A stretch of DNA of 64,000 nucleotides from Pseudomonas svalbardensis (GCF_030053115.1 NZ_CP125619.1:6037001-6101000); one strand, 5' to 3'. Positions 29,709-39,276 are shown, counted from the first letter of the stretch. The notes: a model not told the origin generated them from the letters alone. Numbers and translations: made by a program.

Positions 29709-30769
29709 GAAGCGCTGGTTGGGGTGGTTGCTGCGATCGATGCGGCTGCCGGCGTTGGCGCTGGCGTGGCTGTCGAGGTGGCTGCTGCTAAAGCAGACGT
29801 TGCTGCCGGAGCCGGGTTGGCTGGCTTGGCAACTGAAGCGGCGGCCGGCTTGGCGGCAACCGGTTTTTTCACGGCTGGTTTTGCAGCCGGTTTGGCAGCG
29901 GCAGGTTTGGCTGCTGGCTTCGCTGCGGCAGGTTTTGCAGCAGCAGTTTTGGCAGCCGGTTTGGCTGCAGCTTTTGCAGCTGGCTTGGCAGCAGTTTTAG
30001 TCGCGACTGGTTTCGCGGCAGGCTTGGCAGCAGGTTTCGCAGCGGCTGTTTTTGCAGCTGGTTTTGCGGCCGGTTTAGCAGCGAGTTTAGCCGCTGCAGT
30101 TTTCGCCACCGCCGATTTAGCAGCAGCCGTTCTTGCGGCCGGTTTAGCGGCAGCTGTTTTGGCAGCGGCTGGCTTGGCGGCAGCTGTTTTTGCAGCCGGT
30201 TTTGCAGCGCTAGCAGCGACTGGTTTTTTTGCCGCTGGTTTAGCGGCAGGTTTTGCTGCGGCTTTCACCGGTGCTTTGGCAGCCGGTTTGGCGGCAGACT
30301 TGACCGGTGCTTTTGCAGCAGCCGGTTTGGCAGCGGCTTTCTTGGCAGGAGCCGCAGCAGGCTTGGCCGAACGCAGGGACAACGCCTTGCCGACAGCCTC
30401 TTGTACACGACCGACGCCCTGGGCCAGTTTCAGGCTTTCTTGAGCATCGCGCTTGAGTTGCAGAATGTAGCTGCGAGTTTCGGATTGACGATCCTTGAGG
30501 GCATCGAGCAAGTCCTCAAGCTCCTTCACCGCGCCCTTGGCTTTGGTTTGTGCCTTGGCCTTGCCGGCCGCCGCAGCGTCCTGCAATTTGGTACGGGACT
30601 TGTGCAATTTCTCTTGCGCTTTTCCGCGTTGCTTTTCCAGTTTGGCGAGCAGTTTTTCAGCATCAGCCAAGGCTTGGGAACAAGCGTTTTCCAGATGCTC
30701 GAGCAAGCTGCCCGAGAGTTGTTGGAGTAAGTGCAACGGAGTATTTACAGGCTTCTTGGTGGCCGACAT
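29705..30769 (-). CDS. algP: Histone H1-like regulator AlgP (AlgR3)
   Basis: 354-residue basic DNA-binding protein. Residues 1-130 are a helical, charged domain (LLEHLENACSQALADAEKLLAKLEKQRGKAQEKL). The C-terminal part, about residues 140-330, is made of irregular KPAA/AKTAAAKPA repeats resembling eukaryotic H1 tails. In P. aeruginosa AlgP affects alginate gene expression and its repeat tract recombines; here regulation of alginate is inferred from homology. Convergent with the TIGR02444 gene and divergent from the FKBP gene. Confidence 0.9.
   Translation of the reverse strand: MSATKKPVNTPLHLLQQLSGSLLEHLENACSQALADAEKLLAKLEKQRGKAQEKLHKSRTKLQDAAAAGKAKAQTKAKGAVKELEDLLDALKDRQSETRSYILQLKRDAQESLKLAQGVGRVQEAVGKALSLRSAKPAAAPAKKAAAKPAAAKAPVKSAAKPAAKAPVKAAAKPAAKPAAKKPVAASAAKPAAKTAAAKPAAAKTAAAKPAARTAAAKSAVAKTAAAKLAAKPAAKPAAKTAAAKPAAKPAAKPVATKTAAKPAAKAAAKPAAKTAAAKPAAAKPAAKPAAAKPAAKPAVKKPVAAKPAAASVAKPANPAPAATSALAAATSTATPAPTPAAASIAATTPTSAS
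29837..30350 (-). repeat. Low-complexity KPAA-coding repeat tract in algP
   Basis: About 500 bp of degenerate repeats on units such as GCAGCCGGTTTGGC, coding for Lys-Pro-Ala-Ala and variants. The repeats are imperfect. They generate long meaningless ORFs on the opposite strand. Confidence 0.85.
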
Positions 30770-30961
30770 GGTTTACCTCCTGGCTGACGTGGGTGCGGCT
30801 CATACTAGACCTCTGCTGCTACCGCCGCTAGGGCATGTTGACAGTATCCAAAGCGCTACGTTGCAACGGATTGAAATTCTTCTGCGCTTGCGCAAAACCA
30901 GTTCACCGTCGAGCGCATTCACACTGGCATAATCCCCCGCATCTCAGGTCGGAGAGTGCCC

Positions 30962-31627
30962 ATGTCGCGCTACCTTTTTTTATCACTGTGCGTGTTTTTT
31001 TCCGTGGCCCAAGCCGCCGAAAAAACCAAAGAAAATGACACTCATGATCTCTCTTACAGCCTGGGCGCAAGCCTCGGTGAACGCCTGCGCCAAGAGGTTC
31101 CCGATCTGCAACTTCAGGCGCTGATCCAAGGTTTGCAACAAGCCTATCAAGGCAAACCCCTGGCGCTGAAAGATGAGCAGATCGAACAGATTCTTGCCGA
31201 GCACGAAGCCCAGGTCGCCTTGCAACCGAGCATGCCGCAAAGCGAAGTCGCCCTCGGAAAAGAGCAGGCTTTTCTCGCCGAGGAAAAAACCAGACCGGGC
31301 GTTCGTGAGCTGGCCGATGGAATATTGCTAACGGAGTTGGCGCCAGGCACTGGCGCCAAAGCTGGCCCTAACGGCAAAGTCCAGGTGCTGTATATCGGTC
31401 GCCTTCCCGACGGCACGGTGTTCGATCAGAACAGTCAGCCGCAGTGGTTCAGTCTCGACAGCGTGATCAGCGGATGGCGCAGCGCGTTGCAGCAAATGCC
31501 GGTCGGTGCGAAATGGCGCTTGGTGATTCCATCGGCCGAAGCCTATGGCGCCGAGGGTGCCGGCGACCTGATTGCGCCGTTCACACCGCTGGTATTCGAA
31601 GTCGAATTGCGCGGCGCCACAAGCTGA
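30962..31627 (+). CDS. FKBP-type peptidyl-prolyl isomerase, exported
   Basis: 221-residue FkpA/Mip-like isomerase: signal peptide (MSRYLFLSLCVFFSVAQA), N-terminal helical dimerisation region (LSYSLGASLGERLRQEV), then an FKBP domain (GKVQVLYIGRLPDGTVFDQN, VISGWRSALQQMPVGAKWRLVIPSAEAYG). The ATG at 30962 lies 7 nt after GGAG; a GTG six bases upstream is possible. It lies between algP and algQ, as in other pseudomonads. A group II intron begins 8 bp after its stop codon, in antisense orientation. Confidence 0.9.
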   Translation: MSRYLFLSLCVFFSVAQAAEKTKENDTHDLSYSLGASLGERLRQEVPDLQLQALIQGLQQAYQGKPLALKDEQIEQILAEHEAQVALQPSMPQSEVALGKEQAFLAEEKTRPGVRELADGILLTELAPGTGAKAGPNGKVQVLYIGRLPDGTVFDQNSQPQWFSLDSVISGWRSALQQMPVGAKWRLVIPSAEAYGAEGAGDLIAPFTPLVFEVELRGATS

Positions 31628-31634
31628 ATACCGG

Positions 31635-31704
31635 ATCGAGTAGGAGGCGGCTTTACAGCCGCCGTCCTCTCACACCACCGTACGTACGGATCCGTATACG
31701 GCGG
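31635..31704 (-). ncRNA. Group II intron domains V and VI
   Basis: Domain V (31675-31704) folds as CCGCCGTA with TACGGTGG, a short upper stem ACG-GATC-CGT and an unpaired ACG segment; the lower stem carries a CGC triad. Domain VI (31635-31670) folds GAG-AGGA-GGCGGCT with AGCCGCC-TCCT-CTC, leaving a bulged A at 31641, seventh from the 3' end, the expected branch point. Confidence 0.85.
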
Positions 31705-31705
31705 T

Positions 31706-33127
31706 TCAAGTTATGCGATTAAGCCGAGTTATCGTATTCAGTATTGAGACCAGACCAAGCCGATCCCACAGTTTCTTCGGTAGCGCCTGATTCATGTGTG
31801 GCGCTCCCGAGTTCCACCATGGGCCTCGGCCATTGAACGCTGATATGCAGGCGCGATGCCTACTGAGCCCCAGGCGTATCAAGTTACGAGCCCTTGTTGA
31901 GGGCTGCTTCCATTGACGCCATACGGCGCAGCGCAGCTTACGACGCACCCAACCATCCAGTTTCTCCAGCGCTCGCTTGCCTTGGGTTAACTTGAAGTAC
32001 CCAGCCCAACCACGCAGCACAGGGTTTATCCGCACGATGACGGTTGCCATCTTGCAACCCCGCGCGCCGCGTAGCAGCTCTGCGAGTCGGTCGCGTAAGC
32101 GACCCAGACTCCTCGTCGCCACTCTTAGTCTCGGCTGTCGGTGCCAGCTCATCCCATAACCCAGATAATCACAGACCCAAGGCCTTGCCACGCGGCTCTT
32201 TTCCCTATTCAGCGTCAGTTTCAGACGCTGGATCAGGAAGCACTCGACGCTGACCATCACTCGCTCGCCGGCACGGCGACTGCGCACATAAATGTTGGCG
32301 TCGTCGGCGTAGCGCACGAAGCGATGACCCCGCCGTTCCAGTTCGCTGTCGAGTTCGTTGAGCAGGATGTTCGACAGCAACGGCGAAAGCGGGCCGCCTT
32401 GCGGCGTCCCTTCCTGCCGTCGGCTGACGAGTCCACCTGACATCGTTCCCGCTTCGAGGTAACGACGGATCAACGTGAGCACACGCTTGTCTTCGATTTG
32501 ACGCGCCACGTAAGCCATCAGGACATCGTGGTTGACCCGATCAAAGAATTTCTCCAGATCAAGTTCCACGCACCAGCGGTGACCCGCTGCCACATGGCCG
32601 CGAGCGGTTTCGATGGCTTGGTGAGCGCTTCTGCCCGGACGAAAGCCGTAGCTGTAATCCGAGAACAGAGGGTCGAAGATCGGCGTGAGCTGTTGCAGCA
32701 AGGCCTGCTGGATCAGGCGATCCACGACGCAGGGGATACCCAGCTGCCGTGTCCCGCCTTTGGGTTTCGGAATGTCGACGGCGCGTACACCTTGTGGGTG
32801 ATACTCACCGGCCAGCAACCGAGCCTTAAGGGTCGGCCAATACTGTTTCACGTAGCCTGCCAATTCGTCGACCGTCATGCCATCGGCACCCGGCGCGCCC
32901 TTGTTGCTGACTACGCGTTGATACGCACGCTTGAGGTTGGCGGGTGCAAGCACCCGCTCCATCAGCGTGTCCGGCTCCGCGTTCGTCCACGTCACAGACG
33001 CCGCCGATACCTGTGCGCTGTCAGCCGTCATCCGCGGATACTGTCCGGGACTCGGAGTAACAGTCTTCTCTGCGAGAAATTTCTGCATTTCGGTATCCAA
33101 CGAGACTCTGACGCCTACCAGCGGCAT
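31706..33127 (-). CDS. ltrA: Group II intron reverse transcriptase/maturase
   Basis: About 473 residues. RT blocks include RAVDIPKPKGGTRQLGIPCVVDR, FRPGRSAHQAI, the catalytic FVRYADDANIYVRS (YADD) and GTPQGGPLSPLLSNILLNELD. The maturase region follows (CDYLGYGMSWH, INPVLRGWAGYFKL), ending GPWWNSGAPHMNQALPKKLWDRLGL. There is no C-terminal HNH endonuclease. The open frame runs up to 33226, but that part holds conserved intron RNA sequence (GTCAGCCGAGGCCGTAGTA), so the ATG at 33127 is preferred; 33031 is another option. Confidence 0.88.
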   Translation of the reverse strand: MPLVGVRVSLDTEMQKFLAEKTVTPSPGQYPRMTADSAQVSAASVTWTNAEPDTLMERVLAPANLKRAYQRVVSNKGAPGADGMTVDELAGYVKQYWPTLKARLLAGEYHPQGVRAVDIPKPKGGTRQLGIPCVVDRLIQQALLQQLTPIFDPLFSDYSYGFRPGRSAHQAIETARGHVAAGHRWCVELDLEKFFDRVNHDVLMAYVARQIEDKRVLTLIRRYLEAGTMSGGLVSRRQEGTPQGGPLSPLLSNILLNELDSELERRGHRFVRYADDANIYVRSRRAGERVMVSVECFLIQRLKLTLNREKSRVARPWVCDYLGYGMSWHRQPRLRVATRSLGRLRDRLAELLRGARGCKMATVIVRINPVLRGWAGYFKLTQGKRALEKLDGWVRRKLRCAVWRQWKQPSTRARNLIRLGLSRHRACISAFNGRGPWWNSGAPHMNQALPKKLWDRLGLVSILNTITRLNRIT

Positions 33128-33558
33128 AACCTGTTCGGCCCTTGGTGACGTGGTTATCCGCCACTTACTACGGCCTCGGCTGACTTCTGCACGCTCATCC
33201 CGTCGCCTCTCGGCGTTCGGTAGCACAGTGGCAAACGTGCAGATCTCCCAGGGTAATTCGCGTGACCTTCCTGCTTATGCCTGTCGGATCTACGTCGCAA
33301 CGTTCCGTGCAAGTATTGGGCTTTGAGGAAGTTTGCCCCCTTACCCCGCTGCGCCGCCTAATCCGCTTCCTGTTCGTCAGGCCAGCATTTTGCCTCGGGC
33401 TTCCTTCAGATTCGCAGTCACCCGCGACACCCTTGCCTCTGGCTAACACTTCCCCTTGCCGGGTGTGTAGAGGACTTTCACCTCCAAGTCACCAGCGTGG
33501 CCACCACAGCCAAGCCGGTTGCGCTTGCGCGCAACGCGCCATGCCTGGCGCACAAACG

Positions 33559-33587
33559 AAAAACGGCGCGCATAGCGCACCGTTTTT
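33559..33587 (-). terminator. algQ terminator, target of the intron
   Basis: Stem AAAAACGG.GCGC / GCGC.CCGTTTTT with a 5-nt loop; one position is a C.A mismatch on the plus strand but a G.U pair on the minus strand, so it serves algQ best. It follows the algQ stop by 22 bp. The intron 5' end lies 5 bp past the stem. Confidence 0.82.
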
Positions 33588-33609
33588 GGAGGTCTTGCAG
33601 GAAGGGGGT

Positions 33610-34068
33610 TCAGGCCTGAACCGAATCCTCTTCCTTGTGAGCGGTGTGCAGCACTTCGATCAGGCAGTCTTCCAGTTCGAAGCGCTCGTGCAACAGGCCA
33701 CCCAGCTCTTTGAATTTCTCTGCCACGCATTGACCTGCATCACACAGGTCGTTGAACGCGAGCAACTTCTCGGTGATAACGTCGATGCGAGGGTAGATGG
33801 TCTCGGCCAGCTCGAGCCCGCGAGTGTCACCAAACGCCTTCGCTTCGCCGGTGAGCTGTTCGTAGATCTCGAAGTGCCCGGCAGACACGTAATCGACCAG
33901 CACGCCGCAGAATTCCTGCAACGGCTTACGGTTCTCACCCAGTGCCTCAGGCTTGGCGCCGAGAGCATCATAGGCCCGAACCAGTTCGTGACGCTCCTGC
34001 AACCAGCGATCGATCAGCAGATGCACTCCACCCCAACGTTCCTGAGCATTCTGACAACTTTCGAGCAT
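33610..34068 (-). CDS. algQ: Anti-sigma70 regulator AlgQ / Rsd
   Basis: 152-residue helical protein of the Rsd/AlgQ family that binds region 4 of sigma70 and frees core RNA polymerase for other sigma factors; in P. aeruginosa it affects alginate and siderophore genes. It begins [30 protein letters not shown], as in homologues, with a GAGAG site upstream; an ATG nine codons earlier is less family-like. The conserved [19 protein letters not shown] block is present. It keeps the AlgP-FKBP-AlgQ order despite the intron. Confidence 0.93.
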   Translation of the reverse strand: MLESCQNAQERWGGVHLLIDRWLQERHELVRAYDALGAKPEALGENRKPLQEFCGVLVDYVSAGHFEIYEQLTGEAKAFGDTRGLELAETIYPRIDVITEKLLAFNDLCDAGQCVAEKFKELGGLLHERFELEDCLIEVLHTAHKEEDSVQA

Positions 34069-34246
34069 GGTGATCTCTCTTCCCTTGTGGGTCATGCTGC
34101 CCTACACCCGTCGCACACTTGAAGGTCAAGTATCGGCCAGGCAGAGCGTCATTCGAGCAACATAATTCCAATGACACGTGCGGGCCAGATTATGCCCGCG
34201 CGACAATGGCTTCAAGGTACGCAGGAGATAAAGTTCATACAAGTGT

Positions 34247-34798
34247 TTAATCACCCGCCAGCGCCCGGTGCGACGAACCGCCGCTGAGCGGTCGCAGACA
34301 GGCTTTCCAGGCAACGCGCAGCAGCTGATAAATTCCCAGAATTGTCATCGCCATGAAGAACAGCAGGCTCCATTCAGGAATGCTCAGGTCGAACAGTGTC
34401 CAGGAAATCTCCGCGCACTCGGCTTCCCCTTTAAACATCTGTGTCACCTGGCAAAACCAGGGCATGTCCTCGTACTGAACAGCCAGATTGGGCGAGCACG
34501 TCAACAGCTGACGCGCTGGATCGCTCTGTAGCAATACCTGCCGCCACGCCGTGACCGTACCCGCCAGACTGCAAAACAACCCGAGCATCCAATACAGGAA
34601 AGAGCCAACGCGGCCCGGCCCATGCACCGAAGCCACCAGGCAGACACCCGTGAGCAACGCGAGGCAAGACCGCTGCAACAAGCACAACCCGCAAGGCTTG
34701 AGGCCGACCGCATATTCCAGGTAATAGGACACGCCCAGGGCCAGGGCACCTGCAATGAAAGCCATGAAAAACAAGGAGCGTGAGCAGGCCAAAGACAT
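34247..34798 (-). CDS. dsbH: Disulfide bond formation protein DsbB (DsbH type)
   Basis: 183-residue inner-membrane quinone-linked oxidase that reoxidises DsbA. It has four membrane segments, the first Cys pair in KPCGLCLLQR, and the second in the periplasmic loop (LLTCSPNLA and MPWFCQVTQMFKGEAEC). P. aeruginosa has two DsbB proteins; the one next to algQ is called DsbH, and this gene holds that position. Separated from hemY by 229 bp. Confidence 0.9.
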   Translation of the reverse strand: MSLACSRSLFFMAFIAGALALGVSYYLEYAVGLKPCGLCLLQRSCLALLTGVCLVASVHGPGRVGSFLYWMLGLFCSLAGTVTAWRQVLLQSDPARQLLTCSPNLAVQYEDMPWFCQVTQMFKGEAECAEISWTLFDLSIPEWSLLFFMAMTILGIYQLLRVAWKACLRPLSGGSSHRALAGD

Positions 34799-35027
34799 GG
34801 CATTTCCGTAACAGTAGAGACAGGCGGTTACGGTAGAGGAAAGCGCTGCAGCCTTTCAAGGCAGGCCAGTGGGGACACTTCAACAGAAGTGTAGGGAATT
34901 CCCGACAGGAACGAGAGGATTAGGTGTAGTCCTCTGTAGGACTCTGCCGCTGACGGACTACAAAGGTAAAATTCTGGCAGTTTGCAGGCGACGGGATCGC
35001 TCCTTGGAGCGACCCGTCATCCACTCT
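34799..35027. other. Intergenic gap, dsbH-hemY
   Basis: 229 bp with no ORF of note. Near the hemY stop there is a hairpin at about 34990-35018 (GACGGG..TCGCTCC / GGAGCGA.CCCGTC) that could end the hemC-D-X-Y transcript, although it lacks a T-run. The promoter of dsbH should lie in the rest. Confidence 0.4.
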
Positions 35028-36266
35028 TCAAGCGTGAACAGGAACCGGCAACGGTGCCGCCAACAAGCGCTCGTCCAACAAGCCCAAGCCCTCCTGGAAC
35101 AACTGATTGCTGCGTTCTGTGTCACCCAGCTGCGCCAGCAGCCGCGCCAGTTCCGCGCAGGCTTCCGGGTTGCGCTGCACTCGCAGGCTGCTTTCCAGAT
35201 AGTCCCGGGCCTTGCCCCAAAGGCTGCTTTGCAGACACAAGCGCCCCAGGGTCAGCAACAGGCTTGGGTCGGCCGGATGATCCTTGAGCCAGCTCTCGGC
35301 GGTGTGCAGTTGACGTGCTGGATCGCTGCCGCGAACGAGTCCGTAGAGGCGCGCCAGATGACTGTCGTAGTTGCGCTTGAGCGCCGTTCGCAGGATCTCT
35401 TCGGCCTCGACCTGAGCACCCAGTTGCCGAAGTTGCTCGGCATAAGCGAGCACCAGTTGCGGCTCCTGACGCTGAGCTGAGGTCAGCTGCTGCCAGGCGC
35501 GATTGAGCGATTGCAGGTCGACCGTCCCGTCTTCTTCCTGATGCGCCGCCAGGGACAGGTTCTCACCCCAGGCCCGGCGTTCCAGTTCGGCCAGTTCGGC
35601 CGGTGGCAGAACCTTGTCCTTGCGTAGCTCCGGCAGCAGACGAATCACGGCCGACCAGTCGCCCCGCTGTTGGTGCAAGCGCTGCAACTGGCGCAAGGTC
35701 TGGACGTTATGAGGATGACGCTCGTGCATGGCTTGCAGGGTCACCAGGGCGCCTTCGGTATCGCCACGGTCGGTCTGTAATTGTGCGTGGCTCAGGGCAA
35801 TTGCCAACTCTGCCTGGGGTTGTCGCTCAAGAGCGCGTTCCAGCAGGTTGTCGCTTTCCTCGTATTGACCTTGTTCGTTCGCGGCCCGTGCAGCGCCGAG
35901 GTAGTAAAGCAAAGGCTGGCGCTCGGCTTCCGCTGCCCGATGGAGATGACGCTGCGCACTGGCCCAGCGACCTTCGGCCAGATCCAGCTGACCGTGTTCA
36001 ATCGCCACCTGCACCCGGCGACTGCGATTGCGCCGCGACCAGGGATTGACCACGCCGCTGGAGGTCGTCACCAATTCGATCAACGCCTTGATGCCCCAGA
36101 ACACCAGCCAGAGCACGGCGACCAACGCCAGGGTTGCCCACAGGCTCGATTCATAACGGAAGCTTTTGTAGGCGATCAGCACGTAACCGGAATGCTCGGC
36201 AATCGCCAGCCCCAGCGCGGCAGCCGCGGCGATCACCAGGAACACGATCACATAGAGGCGTTTCAT
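35028..36266 (-). CDS. hemY: Haem biosynthesis protein HemY
   Basis: 412-residue inner-membrane protein with two N-terminal membrane helices (MKRLYVIVFLVIAAAAALGLAIA and LWATLALVAVLWLVFWGIKALI) and a long array of TPR-like helices facing the cytoplasm or periplasm (LLYYLGAARAANEQGQYEESDNLLERAL). Not an enzyme by motif; it is linked to late haem synthesis by operon position. Start overlaps hemX stop by 4 bp (ATGA). Confidence 0.93.
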   Translation of the reverse strand: MKRLYVIVFLVIAAAAALGLAIAEHSGYVLIAYKSFRYESSLWATLALVAVLWLVFWGIKALIELVTTSSGVVNPWSRRNRSRRVQVAIEHGQLDLAEGRWASAQRHLHRAAEAERQPLLYYLGAARAANEQGQYEESDNLLERALERQPQAELAIALSHAQLQTDRGDTEGALVTLQAMHERHPHNVQTLRQLQRLHQQRGDWSAVIRLLPELRKDKVLPPAELAELERRAWGENLSLAAHQEEDGTVDLQSLNRAWQQLTSAQRQEPQLVLAYAEQLRQLGAQVEAEEILRTALKRNYDSHLARLYGLVRGSDPARQLHTAESWLKDHPADPSLLLTLGRLCLQSSLWGKARDYLESSLRVQRNPEACAELARLLAQLGDTERSNQLFQEGLGLLDERLLAAPLPVPVHA

Positions 36267-37417
36267 GGCGTCGCCTCCTGAGCGGTGTCCGCGGCAGGTT
36301 TGGCCATCGGTTTGATCGAGTCCTCGGCGTTGACATTACGCCGCTCCAGATACCCCTGAACCGCACTCAGCGTGCCGGTCAGATCTGGCGTGACGACGGT
36401 GACCGGTTGCTTGCTCAACTCGCCAACCTGCTCAAGCATCACTTTGCTCTGAGGATTGTCCGGGTTGAAGTTGCCCTTGAGCACGTCCCGCGCTTCGGCC
36501 AGCGCCTGGGTATAAACCGCGGCCTGGCCATTGAGCGCGGCCCATTGCGCCTGCTCCAGCGCCAGGCTCAGGGCCAGGCGCACCTGGCTCAGGCTCTGCC
36601 CGGCCAGCAACGGACGCACATTCTTGTCGGCGTTGAAGTCGATGCGGATGTAGCGCGAGACCTGATCCCACCATTGCGCCCAACGACTGGCGCCGTCGCC
36701 ATCAGCGGTGAGACCCAACAGGGATTCACCACGGTCCTTGTACTCGGGTGCCAGCTCGGTGAGGCTGATCACCTGATCGCGCAGCGCCCCCAGTCGCAGG
36801 AACAGACCGGTGCGATCCGGCTGTTGGGTGCTACGCAATGCCACCAGCGTTTTGGCCACTTGCTCGCGAGCGGCAAAAGAGCCCGGGTCGTTCTGTTCGC
36901 GCAGAATTTCATCGGCGCCCTGCACCAAAGCCTGGGCACTGCTGATGTCCTGCAACGCGGAAAGACGCAGGCTGGCCAGGCGCAGCAGGTGCTCGGCCTC
37001 GGCCAGACGCCAATCCTTGCGGCTGGCGCCGAGAACCGTTTCCAGGCGTTGATTCAAGCGCTGCTGATCGCCTTGAAGCTGAATGACCAAACGACTGCGC
37101 GCGTCGAGTTCGTCGGCGGCAGGCATTTGTTCCAGGCGAGCAGTCAGGCGTTGCTCATTGAGCTTCAGGTCCTGCGCCTGATCGTTCAATGCCTGGACCT
37201 GACTCAACTGCAGTTGAGTATTGGCTTGCAGGTGACGCACCTGCCAGACTCCCCAACCGCCCACGGCAACACCGGCAGCGCCCAGCAGCAGCGCGACGAT
37301 TGCCAACCCATTGCCTCGGCGCTGCACTGCAGCAGGTGGCCCAGTTTCAACCGGTGCTTCTACCGGTGCATCAAGCACTGGCTGGACGTCATCTTTAGGC
37401 AAGGCTGTTTCGCTCAC
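36263..37417 (-). CDS. hemX: HemX-like protein (annotated uroporphyrinogen-III C-methyltransferase)
   Basis: 384-residue inner-membrane protein: an acidic cytoplasmic start, one membrane helix (GLAIVALLLGAAGVAVGGWGVW), then coiled coil (QLSQVQALNDQAQDLKLNEQRLTARLEQ) and a helical domain. It lacks SAM-methyltransferase motifs, so the enzymatic name often attached to it is doubtful. Second-to-last gene of hemC-hemD-hemX-hemY. Confidence 0.9.
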   Translation of the reverse strand: MSETALPKDDVQPVLDAPVEAPVETGPPAAVQRRGNGLAIVALLLGAAGVAVGGWGVWQVRHLQANTQLQLSQVQALNDQAQDLKLNEQRLTARLEQMPAADELDARSRLVIQLQGDQQRLNQRLETVLGASRKDWRLAEAEHLLRLASLRLSALQDISSAQALVQGADEILREQNDPGSFAAREQVAKTLVALRSTQQPDRTGLFLRLGALRDQVISLTELAPEYKDRGESLLGLTADGDGASRWAQWWDQVSRYIRIDFNADKNVRPLLAGQSLSQVRLALSLALEQAQWAALNGQAAVYTQALAEARDVLKGNFNPDNPQSKVMLEQVGELSKQPVTVVTPDLTGTLSAVQGYLERRNVNAEDSIKPMAKPAADTAQEATP

Positions 37418-37433
37418 GTATCCATCCTTTGCA

Positions 37434-38201
37434 TTAGAGAACGGGTCCGGGATGCTCCCGCAACGCCGTCAGCAAAGCCGCGGCACTGGCGCCGCGACAA
37501 TCCACAACTGTTTGGGCCCCGGCGGCACGTGCCAGCTCGGCGACCCTGGGGCTTGGAACAAACAACGGCAACCGCGCCAATCGCGGCCAGGCATCGCCGG
37601 CCAACTGATGCAGGTGCTCAAAACCCTGTCCACTGCTGACCACCAGCCCGTTCAAGCGTTCCGCTTCGATCAGGTCAGGCAGCGCTGCCGGCGGGTATTG
37701 CGGCAGGTCACGGCGGTACAACTCCAGATACTCGACACTAGCACCAAGCTCGCGCAAACGCTCAGCCAGCAACTCGCGCCCGCCCTCCCCGCGCATGATC
37801 AGCACGCGTGGACCGGGCCGTGCGATTGCCTCGCGCAACTGAGGAAGTTCAAGCAAGGCTTCGCTGTCATCGCCATCCACCGGAAAGCGGATATCCAACC
37901 CGCGATCCTCGAGGATCTGCGCGGTGGCTGCGCCCACGCTGAACCACTTCAATCGAGGGGGTTGCGGCCGATACCTGTCGAGCAGATCCACAGCAATTCT
38001 GGCGGCCGGTTTGCTGACCACGATCACCGCGCAATAGCGATCCAGCCCCTGAATCACCTCGCGCATTGTGTCAGAGGCAGGAATCGGCTCGATCTCCAAA
38101 AGCGGCAAACTGCTGCTGAAAATCCCCTTTTCGGCCAAAAGACTGCTCAGCGCCGCCGACTCATCCGCGGGACGCGTCAGCAGCAGGCGCCAGCCCGTCA
38201 C
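37434..38201 (-). CDS. hemD: Uroporphyrinogen-III synthase HemD
   Basis: 255-residue two-domain enzyme that cyclises hydroxymethylbilane to uroporphyrinogen III. Sequence conservation is low in this family; recognisable parts are the N-terminal [38 protein letters not shown] and the C-terminal [36 protein letters not shown]. It overlaps hemC by 4 bp, consistent with coupled translation. Confidence 0.93.
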   Translation of the reverse strand: MTGWRLLLTRPADESAALSSLLAEKGIFSSSLPLLEIEPIPASDTMREVIQGLDRYCAVIVVSKPAARIAVDLLDRYRPQPPRLKWFSVGAATAQILEDRGLDIRFPVDGDDSEALLELPQLREAIARPGPRVLIMRGEGGRELLAERLRELGASVEYLELYRRDLPQYPPAALPDLIEAERLNGLVVSSGQGFEHLHQLAGDAWPRLARLPLFVPSPRVAELARAAGAQTVVDCRGASAAALLTALREHPGPVL

Positions 38202-39139
38202 TCGTGACCTGCCTCGCCGTAGACTGCTTTCAGGATGTCGTTGGCGCCTTGACTCAGCAGGTCTTCAGCCACCTGCACACCCAGGGCTTCGGCGTCGCTG
38301 CGTGGCGCACGAGCCTCGGCGCTGAGCAGCAGACCGCCATTCGGATCACCAACAAGACCACGCAACCAGATCTGCTCGCCTTCAAGCACGGCATAGCAGG
38401 CGATCGGCACTTGGCAGCCGCCATTCAAATGTTTGTTGAGAGCACGTTCGGCGGTCACGCGGGTGGCGGTGTCCTGATGGTGCAGCGGTACCAACAGCGC
38501 GTGAATTTCGCTGTCGACGCTGCGGCATTCGATACCCACCGCACCTTGGCCACCGGCCGGCAGACTGTCATCGACGCTGATGGCCGAGGTAATCCGATCT
38601 TCAAAGCCGAGACGAATCAGGCCGGCGGCGGCGAGGATAATGGCGTCGTATTCGCCGGCATCGAGCTTGGCCAGGCGCGTGTTGACGTTGCCGCGCAGGA
38701 AGCGAATTTCCAGGTCCGGACGACGGGTCAGCAACTGGGCCTGACGGCGCAGGCTGGAGGTGCCGACGATGCTGCCTTGCGGCAATTCGTCCAGACTGGC
38801 GTAGGTGTTGGAGACGAATGCATCGCGCGGGTCTTCTCGCTCGCAGATGCAAAACAGACCGAGGCCTTCAGGGAAGTCCATCGGCACGTCTTTCATCGAG
38901 TGCACGGCGATGTCGGCTTCGTTTTCTAGCAGCGCGGTTTCCAGTTCTTTGACGAACAGGCCCTTGCCGCCGATTTTCGACAGTGGCGAGTCGAGCAACT
39001 TGTCACCACGACTGACCATGGGCACCAACGTCACGAGCAGACCCGGATGGGCCTCTTCCAGACGGGCTTTGACGTATTCGGCCTGCCACAGGGCGAGTGC
39101 ACTTTTACGGGTGGCGATGCGGATTTCGCGAGAGGACAT
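38198..39139 (-). CDS. hemC: Hydroxymethylbilane synthase (porphobilinogen deaminase) HemC
   Basis: 313-residue enzyme polymerising four porphobilinogens. N-terminal [19 protein letters not shown], active-site [15 protein letters not shown] with the catalytic Asp region, and the dipyrromethane-cofactor Cys in [14 protein letters not shown] are all present. First gene of the hem cluster, 137 bp downstream of algR. Confidence 0.97.
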   Translation of the reverse strand: MSSREIRIATRKSALALWQAEYVKARLEEAHPGLLVTLVPMVSRGDKLLDSPLSKIGGKGLFVKELETALLENEADIAVHSMKDVPMDFPEGLGLFCICEREDPRDAFVSNTYASLDELPQGSIVGTSSLRRQAQLLTRRPDLEIRFLRGNVNTRLAKLDAGEYDAIILAAAGLIRLGFEDRITSAISVDDSLPAGGQGAVGIECRSVDSEIHALLVPLHHQDTATRVTAERALNKHLNGGCQVPIACYAVLEGEQIWLRGLVGDPNGGLLLSAEARAPRSDAEALGVQVAEDLLSQGANDILKAVYGEAGHE

Positions 39140-39276
39140 GGATCAATCCGTACTGAATAGATACGGCGGATAATAACAGCTCAGCCAAATCCACTTTGAC
39201 TTGTATCAGAAACCGCGTGGCCTCCCTGGCCTCAGACATCCAGCAATCGGGATAAAACCCGCCCGTAAATGGCGGA

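Larger units (their letters stand above)
31635..33553 (-). mobile_element. Group II intron, probable class C, about 1919 bp
   Basis: Complete retroelement. The 5' end is GTGCGCC at 33553, followed by conserved domain I blocks GGTGAAAGTCC and GAATCTGAAGGAAGC at about 33370-33480. The intron-encoded RT lies in domain IV. Domain V and domain VI follow the RT stop, and the 3' end is CTCGAT at 31635. It starts 5 bp after the T-run of the algQ terminator, as expected for class C introns, which target terminator stems. The domain V triad reads CGC, typical of class C. Exon junction: TCGTTT | CCGGTA. Confidence 0.9.

Noticed and set aside
29837..30350. CRISPR-like repetitiveness in algP
   Set aside because: In-frame degenerate coding repeats without spacers.
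29719..30443. Ala/Gly-rich plus-strand ORFs across the algP tract
   Set aside because: Low-complexity frames opposite the KPAA repeats.
33128..33226. N-terminal extension of the intron RT
   Set aside because: Overlaps conserved intron RNA sequence; not protein-like.
32498..34122. Plus-strand ORFs across the group II intron
   Set aside because: Opposite the RT gene and intron RNA; no family resemblance.
36263..37417. HemX as a methyltransferase
   Set aside because: No SAM-binding or CobA-type motifs; kept as HemX-like membrane protein.
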